In this document: in pieces, positions 15,389-23,732 of the stretch
Position numbering within the stretch: the first letter of the stretch is position 1
Layout: every line of letters begins with the position of its first letter
Position numbers and translations under genes: made by a program
NCBI RefSeq assembly: GCF_012971725.1
Contig: NZ_CP048833.1
Span: 3,472,001-3,536,000, forward strand
Reading direction: 5' to 3'
Source: Pseudomonas multiresinivorans
GTDB lineage: Bacteria; Pseudomonadota; Gammaproteobacteria; Pseudomonadales; Pseudomonadaceae
DNA length: 64,000 nt
Notes under the pieces: model-generated
Database searches by the model: none
What the model was told of the DNA's origin: nothing
What the model saw: the letters and a program-made list of their open reading frames with translations, nothing else

Positions 15389-17827
15389 ATGAAACCGGTA
15401 CAGCGCGCCTCCCGCGCGAGCATATTCATCCTCCTCGGCCTGGGCGTGATCATCGCCCTCCTCGGCCTCGCCCTGGCCGCTGGCGGCATCCGCCTGGTCA
15501 GCCTTGGCGGCTCCTGGTACTTCCTCGTCGGTGGCCTGGCCATGGCGCTCTCGGGTCTGCTGATCGCGTTGCGCAAGCCGGTCGGTGCCTGGTTGTTCGC
15601 CGCCTTCCTGATTGGCACCGCGCTATGGGCCGTGTCCGACACCGGCCTGGTGTTCTGGCCGCTGTTCTCGCGGCTGTTCATGTTCAGTGCCATCGGCGTG
15701 GTGGTCGCGCTGGTCTATCCGCTGCTGGCCCGCTCGGCAGGCCGCAACGCTGGTCGTGGCGCCTATGGCATCGCCGCAGTGCTGGCGGTGCTGGTGGCCA
15801 TCGCCGCCGGCAACATGTTCGTCGCCCATCCCAGCGTCGCCCCCACCGGCAAAGGGCCTGGCCTGACGCCGGTGGACCCGGCCCATGCGCAGAAGGATTG
15901 GGCGCACTACGGCAACACCGAGGGCGGCAGCCGCTTCGCCGCGCTGGACCAGATCAATCGCGGCAACGTCGACAAGCTCAAGGTGGCCTGGACCTACCAC
16001 ACCGGCGACGTGGCGATCAGCGACGGCAACGGCGCGGAAGACCAGCTGACCCCGCTGCAGGTCGGCGACAAGGTGTTCATCTGCACCCCGCACAACAACC
16101 TCATCGCCCTTGATGCGGACACCGGCAAGGAGCTGTGGAAGAACGAAATCAACGCCCAGTCCAAGGTCTGGCAACGCTGCCGTGGCATGGCCTATTTCGA
16201 TGCCACCAGGGAAATCATCCAGCCGAGCCAACCGAACAGCACGCCGGTCATCGCCGCCAGCGTTCCTGCCGGCGCCAACTGCCAGCGTCGCCTGCTGACC
16301 AATACCATCGACGCGCGCCTGATCGCGGTGGACGCCGACACCGGCGAGTTCTGCCAGGGCTTCGGCAACAACGGCCAGGTCGACCTGAAGGCCGGCCTGG
16401 GCGATGTACCCGACTCCTACTACCAGCTCTCCTCCGCCCCGCTGATGGCCGGCACCACCGTGGTGGTCGGCGGCCGCGTCGCGGATAACGTCCAGACCGA
16501 CATGCCCGGCGGCGTGATCCGTGGCTTCGACGTCATCACCGGCGCCATGCGCTGGGCCTTCGATCCGGGCAACCCGGAAGACAAGCAGGCCCCGGCGGAC
16601 GGCAAGAGCTACGTGCGCAGCACGCCCAACAGCTGGGCGCCGATGTCCTACGACCCGGCGATGAACACCGTCTTCCTGCCCATGGGCAGCTCCTCCACCG
16701 ACATCTATGGCGTGGAACGGACGAAACTCGACCACACCTACGGCGCCTCGATCCTTGCCGTGGACGCCACCAGCGGCGCCGAAAAGTGGGTCTACCAGAC
16801 CGTGCACAACGACCTCTGGGACTTCGACCTGCCGATGCAGCCGAGCCTCGTTGACTTCCCCGTGGCCGACGGCAAGACCGTTCCGGCAGTCGTGATCGGC
16901 ACCAAGGCCGGGCAGATCTACGTGCTCGACCGCGCCACCGGCAAGCCGCTGACCGAGGTGAAGGACGTTCCCGTCAAGCCGGGCAACATCCCCGACGAGC
17001 CCTACTCACCGACCCAGCCGAAGTCCGTCGGCATGCCGCAGATCGGCGCGCAGACCCTCAGCGAGTCGGACATGTGGGGCGCCACGCCCTATGACCAGCT
17101 GCTGTGCCGCATCGACTTCAAGAAGATGCGCTACGACGGCCTCTACACCGCGCCGGGCACTGACCTGTCGCTGAGCTTCCCCGGCTCCCTGGGCGGCATG
17201 AACTGGGGCAGCCTGTCCACCGACCCGGTGCACGGCTTCATCTTCGTCAACGATATGCGCCTGGGCCTGTGGATCCAGATGATCCCTTCGACCAACAAGG
17301 GCGCGGCCGCCGGCGGTGGCGAAGCACTGAACACCGGCATGGGCGCCGTGCCGCTCAAGGGCACACCCTACGCGGTGAACAAGAACCGCTTCCTCTCGGT
17401 GGCCGGCATCCCGTGCCAGGCGCCGCCGTTCGGCACCCTCACCGCCATCGACCTGAAGACCCGCCAGGTGGCCTGGCAGGTGCCGGTGGGCACCGTGGAA
17501 GACACCGGCCCGCTGGGTATCCGCATGCACCTGCCGATCCCCATCGGCCTGCCGACCCTTGGCGGCACGCTCTCCACCCAGGGCGGCCTGGTGTTCATCG
17601 CCGGCACCCAGGACTTCTACCTGCGCGCCTACGACAGCAGCAACGGCAAGGAAATCTGGAAATCCCGCCTGCCCGTCGGCAGCCAGGGCGGCCCGATGAC
17701 CTACGTGTCGCAGAAGACCGGCAAGCAGTTCGTCGTCATCACCGCCGGCGGTGCGCGCCAGTCCACCGACCGTGGCGACTACGTGATGGCCTACGCGCTG
17801 CCCGACACCCCGAAAGCCAGCCAGTAA
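15389..17827 (+). CDS. gcd: Membrane-bound PQQ-dependent glucose dehydrogenase
   Basis: 812-residue quinoprotein that oxidises periplasmic glucose to gluconolactone and passes electrons to ubiquinone. Residues 1-150 hold about five transmembrane helices (FILLGLGVIIALLGLALAAG and following). Residues 155-810 are the eight-bladed PQQ propeller, opening with DWAHYGNTEGGSRFAALDQI and showing repeated tryptophan-docking motifs (ALDADTGKELWK; AVDATSGAEKWVYQT; DNQ-like HNDLWDFDLPMQP). Length equals the normal Gcd. The OprB-like porin follows 92 bases downstream on the same strand, and the TonB receptor is divergent, so glucose entry, oxidation and cofactor supply are grouped. Confidence 0.95.
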   Translation: MKPVQRASRASIFILLGLGVIIALLGLALAAGGIRLVSLGGSWYFLVGGLAMALSGLLIALRKPVGAWLFAAFLIGTALWAVSDTGLVFWPLFSRLFMFSAIGVVVALVYPLLARSAGRNAGRGAYGIAAVLAVLVAIAAGNMFVAHPSVAPTGKGPGLTPVDPAHAQKDWAHYGNTEGGSRFAALDQINRGNVDKLKVAWTYHTGDVAISDGNGAEDQLTPLQVGDKVFICTPHNNLIALDADTGKELWKNEINAQSKVWQRCRGMAYFDATREIIQPSQPNSTPVIAASVPAGANCQRRLLTNTIDARLIAVDADTGEFCQGFGNNGQVDLKAGLGDVPDSYYQLSSAPLMAGTTVVVGGRVADNVQTDMPGGVIRGFDVITGAMRWAFDPGNPEDKQAPADGKSYVRSTPNSWAPMSYDPAMNTVFLPMGSSSTDIYGVERTKLDHTYGASILAVDATSGAEKWVYQTVHNDLWDFDLPMQPSLVDFPVADGKTVPAVVIGTKAGQIYVLDRATGKPLTEVKDVPVKPGNIPDEPYSPTQPKSVGMPQIGAQTLSESDMWGATPYDQLLCRIDFKKMRYDGLYTAPGTDLSLSFPGSLGGMNWGSLSTDPVHGFIFVNDMRLGLWIQMIPSTNKGAAAGGGEALNTGMGAVPLKGTPYAVNKNRFLSVAGIPCQAPPFGTLTAIDLKTRQVAWQVPVGTVEDTGPLGIRMHLPIPIGLPTLGGTLSTQGGLVFIAGTQDFYLRAYDSSNGKEIWKSRLPVGSQGGPMTYVSQKTGKQFVVITAGGARQSTDRGDYVMAYALPDTPKASQ

Positions 17828-17919
17828 CCCTCCCATCGCGCCTGCCTCGTGCGGGCGCCTCCTTCCGGCGCGGCACACCCACCGCGCCTTTTTTATTCGC
17901 TTCAAGCTCAGGAAATTCC

Positions 17920-19185
17920 ATGCGTACTTCCCTTCGCCTCACGCCCGGCCTGCTGCTGTGCGTCGCCTCGCTGCCTGCGCTGGCCGAAGAAGGCCTGCTC
18001 GAACGATCCACGATGACCGGCGACTGGGGCGGCCTGCGCCATCAGTTGGAAGAAGATGGCGTCAAGTTCACCGGCGACTACAGCGGCGAGACCGCGTACA
18101 ACGCCCATGGCGGCCTGCACCGTTCCGCGCGCTACTCGCAGAACATCAAGCTGGGCGTGCAGTTCGACCTATCGAAACTCTACGGCCTGGACAACGGTGG
18201 CAAGGTCCAGCTGACCATCAACGACCGCCGCGGCAACAGCGCCTCGGAAGACCTGGTGGGAAACCGCCTGCCGGTCCAGGAAAACTACGGCGGCCTCTAC
18301 ACCCGGCTGACCGAGCTGAGCTACGAGCGCGAGCTGGGCCAGGCGGTGAACCTCAAGCTCGGCTACATGGCCATGGGCAATGACGTCGGCGGGCTGGACA
18401 GCGGCATCCTCTGCAACTTCATGAACGCCGGCTTCTGCGGCCACCCGCTGAACATGTCCGGCGGCAGCGGCTGGACCAACTACCCCAACGCGCACCTGGG
18501 CGCGCGAGTGAAGTACAGCTTCGCTCCGGACTGGCAGCTGCGCATCGCCGCCTTCAACGTCGACCCGGAAAGCAACGGCAACTCCAGCCGCGCCTGGCAC
18601 CTCACACCCAAGCACACCACCGGCACCGTGGTGCCCATCGAGCTGGTCTACAAACTTCAGGGCGAATTGCCCGGTGAGTACAAACTGGGCTGGTACTACG
18701 ACAGCTCCAACGTGCAGCGCATCGGTAGCAACAAGGAAGAACCCGGGCGCAGCGGCCACTACCTGCTGGTCGACCAGGCGGTGTGGAACGATCCGGCCTC
18801 CGAGGGCCGCAGCCTGCACCTGTTCGGCCAGGCCTCGGCCGCCAGCAGCGCCGCCTCGCCCTTCACCAAGTGGTATGGCGCGGGTGTCGTACTCTACAAG
18901 CCCTTCGAAGGCCGCCCGAAAGACAGCCTCGCGCTGGGTTACGGCCGCGCCGTACCCAACCCACGCAGCCGTGAACTGCAGGAGAACAACGCCCTCGCCA
19001 AAGGGCAGGGCTACCCGAACCTGGACAGCGGCGAACAGCTCATCGAGCTGAGCTACGGCTACCAGGCCACGCCCTGGCTGACCCTGCGCCCGGACCTGCA
19101 GTACGTCATCGAGCCGGGGGCCTTCTCCGGCCAGGACATCGACAACGCCCTGCTGCTCGGCCTGCAGGTGAAAGCCAGCTTCTGA
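17920..19185 (+). CDS. OprB-family carbohydrate-selective porin
   Basis: 421-residue outer-membrane barrel. The signal peptide is MRTSLRLTPGLLLCVASLPALA; the mature chain starts EEGLLERSTMTGDWGGLRHQ, the hallmark opening of OprB porins (MTGDWGG). The C-terminus alternates hydrophobic residues and ends LQVKASF with a terminal Phe, as needed for barrel insertion by BAM. Two Cys (SGILCNFMNAGFCG) may close an extracellular loop. It probably carries glucose across the outer membrane for Gcd. The ATG 17920 follows AGGAAATTCC. Co-transcription with gcd is likely, as no terminator separates them. Confidence 0.9.
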   Translation: MRTSLRLTPGLLLCVASLPALAEEGLLERSTMTGDWGGLRHQLEEDGVKFTGDYSGETAYNAHGGLHRSARYSQNIKLGVQFDLSKLYGLDNGGKVQLTINDRRGNSASEDLVGNRLPVQENYGGLYTRLTELSYERELGQAVNLKLGYMAMGNDVGGLDSGILCNFMNAGFCGHPLNMSGGSGWTNYPNAHLGARVKYSFAPDWQLRIAAFNVDPESNGNSSRAWHLTPKHTTGTVVPIELVYKLQGELPGEYKLGWYYDSSNVQRIGSNKEEPGRSGHYLLVDQAVWNDPASEGRSLHLFGQASAASSAASPFTKWYGAGVVLYKPFEGRPKDSLALGYGRAVPNPRSRELQENNALAKGQGYPNLDSGEQLIELSYGYQATPWLTLRPDLQYVIEPGAFSGQDIDNALLLGLQVKASF

Positions 19186-19332
19186 AAAAAGCGATCCTGA
19201 GACAAATTGATACAGTAACCCCATGATTCATAGGACTTTTCCTATACAAATAGAACGCCCGTACTCCTAAACTGGCCTGTCACCCTGCGGGAACACCCGC
19301 AGGACGTTGACACCGGTTATATGGAGCTACAC

Positions 19333-19665
19333 ATGCCCGGTTGGTATGAAATCAAGGAACTCAGCAGCGGCAACCGTCGCGTTCTGCTCAAGAACACTGC
19401 CCACGGTACTCTGCTGGAAACTCTGGCCTACCCGACACAGGAGGCAGCCGAGCAGGCCATCAACAGCCTCCGCAGCTCCTGTGCGGCCGTCGAGCGCTAC
19501 AAGCGCCAGATGTCCCCCGGCGGCAAGAATTTCTTCGTGATCCGCGATAACACCGGTGCAGAACTGCTGACCAGCAAGCTGTACGACTCCGAGGCCGCAC
19601 GTGACCAGGCGATCGCAACGATCGCCCAGGCCGGCCTCAGCTCGGAGCTGCGTGCGCACGCCTGA
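19333..19665 (+). CDS. YegP-like DUF1508 protein with two repeats
   Basis: 110-residue cytoplasmic protein built from two copies of the short DUF1508 fold: GWYEIKELSSGNRRVLLKN... (3-50) and GKNFFVIRDNTGAELLTSK... (62-105), each a three-stranded sheet plus helix. Function in the family is unknown. The ATG at 19333 is preferred because GGAG lies six bases upstream; that GGAG is itself part of an in-frame ATG at 19321 which has no ribosome-binding site. The gene is monocistronic and ends at a strong terminator. Confidence 0.85.
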   Translation: MPGWYEIKELSSGNRRVLLKNTAHGTLLETLAYPTQEAAEQAINSLRSSCAAVERYKRQMSPGGKNFFVIRDNTGAELLTSKLYDSEAARDQAIATIAQAGLSSELRAHA

Positions 19666-19683
19666 GTGACGAGTGAATGAAAG

Positions 19684-19709
19684 AGCCCCGCGCAATGCGG
19701 GGCTTTTTT
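19684..19709 (+). terminator. Terminator of the DUF1508 gene
   Basis: AGCCCCGC, loop GCAAT, GCGGGGCT, then a run of T. It lies 19 bases after the stop. Confidence 0.92.
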
Positions 19710-19869
19710 GTGGGCGACTGGTTTTGCGCATAGCCATCCCCCGCTGCGCCGAATCGGCCGGCAACGCCAGCGCCCGCGTCTTTGCGGAATTCTGATATCG
19801 CCCCACCCCGCCCCCTTCGTACCTTCTGCCTGCCCGGCGCATCCGACGCTGGGAGCGTGCAACCCACAA

Positions 19870-19880
19870 AACAACAAGAA
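19870..19880 (+). promoter_or_regulatory. A-rich Hfq/Crc-type CA motif ahead of the ethanolamine-type operon
   Basis: AACAACAAGAA satisfies AANAANAANAA and touches the Shine-Dalgarno GAAGGG of the small reading frame at 19891. In Pseudomonas such motifs recruit Hfq with Crc and block translation during growth on preferred carbon sources. The match is seen; regulation is inferred. Confidence 0.55.
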
Positions 19881-19890
19881 GGGCCGCTCC

Positions 19891-19965
19891 ATGACTCCAC
19901 GCATCCAACCGTCGGCAATCGCCGGCGTCCTCCCTTGCCCGCTGCGCTCCGGCGCGCGCGGCTGA
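19891..19965 (+). CDS. Possible 24-codon leader peptide before the amine permease
   Basis: An ATG preceded by AAGAAGGG at 8-base spacing opens a 24-codon frame closed by TGA, 43 bases before the permease start. The peptide begins MTPRIQPSAIAG and is rich in Pro, Arg, Ala and Gly. It has one Cys and no obvious run of a control amino acid. The good ribosome-binding site and the overlapping A-rich motif suggest it could couple regulation to the permease gene. It could equally be chance. The rest of 19710-20008 shows nothing else. Confidence 0.35.
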   Translation: MTPRIQPSAIAGVLPCPLRSGARG

Positions 19966-20008
19966 CTGCCGTTCACCCCTCATCACTCACAGGCAAGGGA
20001 CACTCAAC

Positions 20009-21328
20009 ATGCTCAAACAAGGCGTACTCCGCTGGCCCCAGATCGCCGGGCTCGGCATTTCACTGGTCATCGCCGGGCAGTTCTCCGGCTGGAATTACGG
20101 CCTGGCCAGTAGCGGCTGGGCCAACATGCTCGTCGCCACTTTGCTGATGGCCGTGCTCTGCGGCGGCCTGGCGCTGTGCGTATGCGAACTCTCCACCGCC
20201 CGGCCCCATGCCGGCGGCGTGTTCGCCTACGCGCAGCTGGCTTTCGGGCCCTTCGTCGGCTACCTGGTCGGCGCGGCGTGCGCGCTGGCGCTGACCATCG
20301 GTACCGGCGCTGCGGCCAACTTCCTCGCCGCCTATATGGAGTCGGTATTCGGCTTCGGCGGCTGGCCGGTGCGCATCGGCCTGTTCGCGGTGATCATCGG
20401 CATCCACATCATCGGCGTCGGCGAGGCCCTGGGTCTGACTCTGCTGGCCGGCGCCGTGGCAGCCATCGCCCTGCTGGCCTTCGGCGGCGCCATGCTGCCC
20501 CACGTGCACTGGGAAAACCTGCTGCCCACGGCTGGCAGCACCTTGCCGGGCGTGAGCGTCGCCGGCGTGTTCGCCTGCGTGCCGTTCGCCATCTGGATGT
20601 TCATCTGCCTGGAGCAGGTCGCCTCCGCTGCCGAGGAAGCCGCAGACCCCGGCCGCAGCATGCCGCGCGGGATCATCGCCGCTGTCGGTACCCTGCTGCT
20701 GACGGCCCTGACCGTGGTGATCAGCGCGCCGGGCGCCGCCGGCGTGGAAGTGGTCGGTAACGCCGGCGATCCGCTGTACGCCGCCATGACCCACGGCGGG
20801 CTGTACGGCGAGCGCGACTGGCTGCCGCTGCTGGTCGGTTCCGGCGCCGTGTGTGGCCTGCTGGCGACCTTCTTCTCGGTGGTGTTCTCCGCCTCCCGTC
20901 AGTTGTTCGCCCTGTCCCGCGACGGCTTCTTCCCCGCCGCGCTGGCTCGCACCAACCGCCGAGGCGCGCCCTACGTCGCCCTGCTGGTACTGACGCTGAT
21001 CGGCCTGCCGCTGACCCTGGTGCCGCCGGAGAAACTCCTGCTGTGCATCGTCCTGCTGCTGGGCAGTTGCCACCTGGTGCTGTTCGCCGCGTACCTGCGC
21101 CTGCACCGCAGCCAGCCCGGCCTGGCCCGCCCGTTCCGCCTGCGCGGCGGCCCTGTGATTGCCAGCGTCGGCATGCTGCTGACCCTGGTGGTGATCGCCG
21201 CCTGCTTCCAGCTGGAAGTGGCCATGCTCAGCGCCCTGGCGCTGGTGGTCGCCGCACTGATCATCAACTACCTGCTGCGCGCTGCCACCCGCGCCGGCAA
21301 GCCCCTGGAGAATGTCGAGAATGTCTGA
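20009..21328 (+). CDS. APC-superfamily permease, probable ethanolamine/amine importer
   Basis: 439-residue inner-membrane carrier with about 12 helices. The first helix has GLGISLVIAGQFSGWNYGL, the unwound substrate-binding helix of the ethanolamine/amino-acid permease group. WMFICLEQVASAAEEAADP after helix 6 is the conserved cytoplasmic loop of that branch. The gene opens a probable operon: its last eight bases (ATGTCTGA) contain the start of the aminotransferase-fold lyase, so translation is coupled. AAGGGA precedes the ATG at 8-base spacing. Ethanolamine as substrate is inferred from the two enzymes that follow; another amino alcohol is possible. Confidence 0.78.
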   Translation: MLKQGVLRWPQIAGLGISLVIAGQFSGWNYGLASSGWANMLVATLLMAVLCGGLALCVCELSTARPHAGGVFAYAQLAFGPFVGYLVGAACALALTIGTGAAANFLAAYMESVFGFGGWPVRIGLFAVIIGIHIIGVGEALGLTLLAGAVAAIALLAFGGAMLPHVHWENLLPTAGSTLPGVSVAGVFACVPFAIWMFICLEQVASAAEEAADPGRSMPRGIIAAVGTLLLTALTVVISAPGAAGVEVVGNAGDPLYAAMTHGGLYGERDWLPLLVGSGAVCGLLATFFSVVFSASRQLFALSRDGFFPAALARTNRRGAPYVALLVLTLIGLPLTLVPPEKLLLCIVLLLGSCHLVLFAAYLRLHRSQPGLARPFRLRGGPVIASVGMLLTLVVIAACFQLEVAMLSALALVVAALIINYLLRAATRAGKPLENVENV

Positions 21329-22595
21329 ACCAACCCTGCTGCAACGCCGCCACCAGGTCATGGGCGATGCCTCGCCGCTGTTCTACGACGAGCCGCTGGA
21401 GCTGGTGAAAGGCGAAGGCGTCTGGCTCATCGACGCCAACGGCAAGCGCTACCTGGACTGCTACAACAACGTGCCCTGCGTCGGCCATTGCCACCCGAAA
21501 GTGGTCGCGGCCATGGCCGAGCAGGCGGCGACGCTGAACATTCATACCCGCTACCTCAACGAGCGTGTGGTGCGCTACGCCGAGAACCTCACCGCGACCT
21601 TCGCCGAGCCACTGGACAGCCTGATGTTCACCTGCACCGGCAGCGAGGCCAACGAGCTGGCCCTGCGCATGGCGCGCTTCGTCACCGGCAACAAGGGCGT
21701 GATCGTCAGCGACTACAACTATCACGGCAACACCACCTCGCTGGCGGCAGTGACCACGGCACTGCCCAGCTCCGAGCCCTTTTCGACCCATGCGCGGGCG
21801 GTGCCGATTCCCTGCCTGTATCAGGCAGACGGTGCGCCCGAGCAAGTCGCCGACCGCTACGTGGCCAAGGTCGCCGAAGCCATCGCCGAGCTGCAGGCCG
21901 CCGGCGTCGGACTGGCCGCGATGCTGATCGATACGCTGTTCGCCAACGAAGGTATTCCGCGCCTGCCGGTCGGCTACCTGGAGCGCGTGGCCAAGCTGGT
22001 GCGCGATGCAGGCGGCCTGCTGATCGCCGACGAGGTGCAATCGGGCTTCGCCCGCACCGGCGAGCACCTGTGGGGCCATCAGGCACACCCGTTCGTGCCG
22101 GACATCGTCACCCTCGGCAAACCCATGGGCAACGGCTTCCCCCTGGCCGGGCTGGTGACCTCGCGCGAGCGCGTCGAGACCTTCGGCCGCGCCAACCTGT
22201 ACTTCAATACCTTCGGCGGCTCGCCAGTGGCCGCCGCCGTCGGCCAGGCAGTACTCGACGTGATCGCCGAGGAAGACCTGCAAGGCAACGCCCTGCGTCA
22301 GGGCGCGAAGCTCAGCGCCGAACTGCATCGCCTGGCCGAGCGCCATTCGATCATCGGCGACGTGCGCGGCAAGGGCCTGTTCTTCGCCGTGGAACTGGTG
22401 CGCGACCGCACCAGCCGCGAGCCGGCCGGGCTCGAAGCGCGGCGTATCGTCAACGCCATGCGTCAGCGCGGCGTGCTGATCAGCAAGATCGGTGGCGCCG
22501 ACAACATCCTCAAGATCCGCCCGCCGCTGCCCTTCCAGGCCGAACACGGCGAGCTGTTCATCGACACCCTGGGCCAGGTCCTGAGCGAACTCTGA
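21321..22595 (+). CDS. PLP-dependent class-III aminotransferase-fold enzyme, probable ethanolamine-phosphate phospho-lyase
   Basis: 424 residues. The fold-type-I PLP site is complete: TGSEANELALRMAR (phosphate cup), ADEVQSGFARTG with D237 and the Schiff-base K267 in LGKPMGNGFPLAG. The GKPMGNG form, rather than GKGIGGG, is characteristic of the phospho-lyase branch (human AGXT2L1/AGXT2L2), which splits phosphoethanolamine to acetaldehyde, ammonia and phosphate, or phosphohydroxylysine likewise. The adjacent kinase supplies the phosphorylated substrate in that scheme. ATG 21321 (GGAG, 10-base spacing) is preferred over ATG 21312. Plain transamination remains possible. Confidence 0.78.
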   Translation: MSEPTLLQRRHQVMGDASPLFYDEPLELVKGEGVWLIDANGKRYLDCYNNVPCVGHCHPKVVAAMAEQAATLNIHTRYLNERVVRYAENLTATFAEPLDSLMFTCTGSEANELALRMARFVTGNKGVIVSDYNYHGNTTSLAAVTTALPSSEPFSTHARAVPIPCLYQADGAPEQVADRYVAKVAEAIAELQAAGVGLAAMLIDTLFANEGIPRLPVGYLERVAKLVRDAGGLLIADEVQSGFARTGEHLWGHQAHPFVPDIVTLGKPMGNGFPLAGLVTSRERVETFGRANLYFNTFGGSPVAAAVGQAVLDVIAEEDLQGNALRQGAKLSAELHRLAERHSIIGDVRGKGLFFAVELVRDRTSREPAGLEARRIVNAMRQRGVLISKIGGADNILKIRPPLPFQAEHGELFIDTLGQVLSEL

Positions 22596-22605
22596 GGAAT
22601 ACTGC

Positions 22606-23640
22606 ATGAACGACTTCCCGAAGGCCAATTTCGCCGCGCTCGACCACGACCAGCAAGTCGCCTGCCTGCGCGACCTGGCGCTGGATGCCCTGCGCCACTG
22701 GGACGGCGACTTCGTCGGCCTGGAACTGCTCAAGTACCGCGAGAACGCCGTGTTCTGCGCCACCCGCAGCGACGGCACGCGCAGCGCCCTGCGCGTGCAC
22801 CGCGGCGGTTATCACAGCGAAGCGGCGCTGCGCTCCGAGCTGACCTGGATGGAGCAACTGGCCGCCGGCGGCATTGGCGTGCCGACCATCATCCGCACCC
22901 GCGACGGCGAGCACCTGGCCGAAGTGCGCAGCGCAGCGCTCGATGAGCCGCGCTACGTCGACATGCTTGGCTGGCTGTCCGGCAGCACATTGGGTTCGGC
23001 GGAACAGGGCCTGAGCGCCGACGGTGACATCGAGGCGCTGTTCCACAAGGCTGGCGCCGTGGCGGCGCGCATCCACCTGAATTCGGCCCAGTGGCGACAG
23101 CCCAACGAGTTCACCCGGCACGCCTGGGACGAAGAGGGATTGGTCGGCGCCAATCCGTTCTGGGGCCGTTTCTGGGAACTCGACCTGCTTGCCGACGATC
23201 AGCGCGAGCTGCTCCAGCGCGCCCGCCAGGAGGCGCGCATGGATTTGCGCCGCTACGGCCGCAGCCTGGGCAACTTCGGCATGATCCATGCCGACCTGGT
23301 GCCCGAGAACCTTCTGCTGGAGGCGGGCGAGCTGCAGCTGATCGACTTCGACGATGCCGGTTTCGGCTGGCACATGTTCGAGCTGGCCACGGCGCTGTAC
23401 TTCTGCCAGGACGACCCGCGTCTGGCGCAGATCGAAGCCGCGCTGCTGGCCGGCTATCACTCGGTCAAGCCGCTCTCCGCCGCGGACCGCGCCGCCCTGC
23501 CGCTGTTCCTCGCCCTGCGTGGCACGACGTACCTGGGCTGGGTGCACACCCGACGCAACAGCCAGACCGCGAAGGAGCTGGCGCCGATGCTGATCGAGCG
23601 CGCCTGCGCCCTGGCCCGCGCCTACCTGGCGAGCCGCTGA
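22606..23640 (+). CDS. APH/choline-kinase-family phosphotransferase, probable ethanolamine (or hydroxylysine) kinase
   Basis: 344 residues with a protein-kinase-like fold. The catalytic loop is IHADLVPENLLL (Asp base, Asn metal ligand) and the metal-binding loop is LIDFDDAG. The N-terminal lobe has the nucleotide-binding LRVHRGGYHS region. This is the family of human hydroxylysine kinase (AGPHD1), which in animals pairs functionally with the phospho-lyase type encoded just upstream. It would phosphorylate the alcohol group of ethanolamine or 5-hydroxylysine using a nucleoside triphosphate. It starts 10 bases after the lyase stop, with GAGGA, so it belongs to the same operon. An antibiotic-resistance role is unlikely from context. 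Confidence 0.75.
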   Translation: MNDFPKANFAALDHDQQVACLRDLALDALRHWDGDFVGLELLKYRENAVFCATRSDGTRSALRVHRGGYHSEAALRSELTWMEQLAAGGIGVPTIIRTRDGEHLAEVRSAALDEPRYVDMLGWLSGSTLGSAEQGLSADGDIEALFHKAGAVAARIHLNSAQWRQPNEFTRHAWDEEGLVGANPFWGRFWELDLLADDQRELLQRARQEARMDLRRYGRSLGNFGMIHADLVPENLLLEAGELQLIDFDDAGFGWHMFELATALYFCQDDPRLAQIEAALLAGYHSVKPLSAADRAALPLFLALRGTTYLGWVHTRRNSQTAKELAPMLIERACALARAYLASR

Positions 23641-23732
23641 ATCTGGCAGAGCGCCACAAGCCCCTGGCGTGCAGGCACAATCCTGCACGCCAGCGCTGAC
23701 CGATACTCGGCGCACAACCGAGGTGAACCGTC

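Noticed and set aside
17855..17871. Terminator between gcd and the porin (GCGCC-N7-GGCGC)
   Set aside because: The stem is short and the T-rich stretch lies too far downstream (about 20 bases), so read-through into the porin gene is expected.
22606..23640. Aminoglycoside phosphotransferase (antibiotic resistance)
   Set aside because: The fold is shared, but the gene is in an operon with a permease and a phospho-lyase-type PLP enzyme, and there are no mobile-element flanks. A metabolic kinase is more likely.
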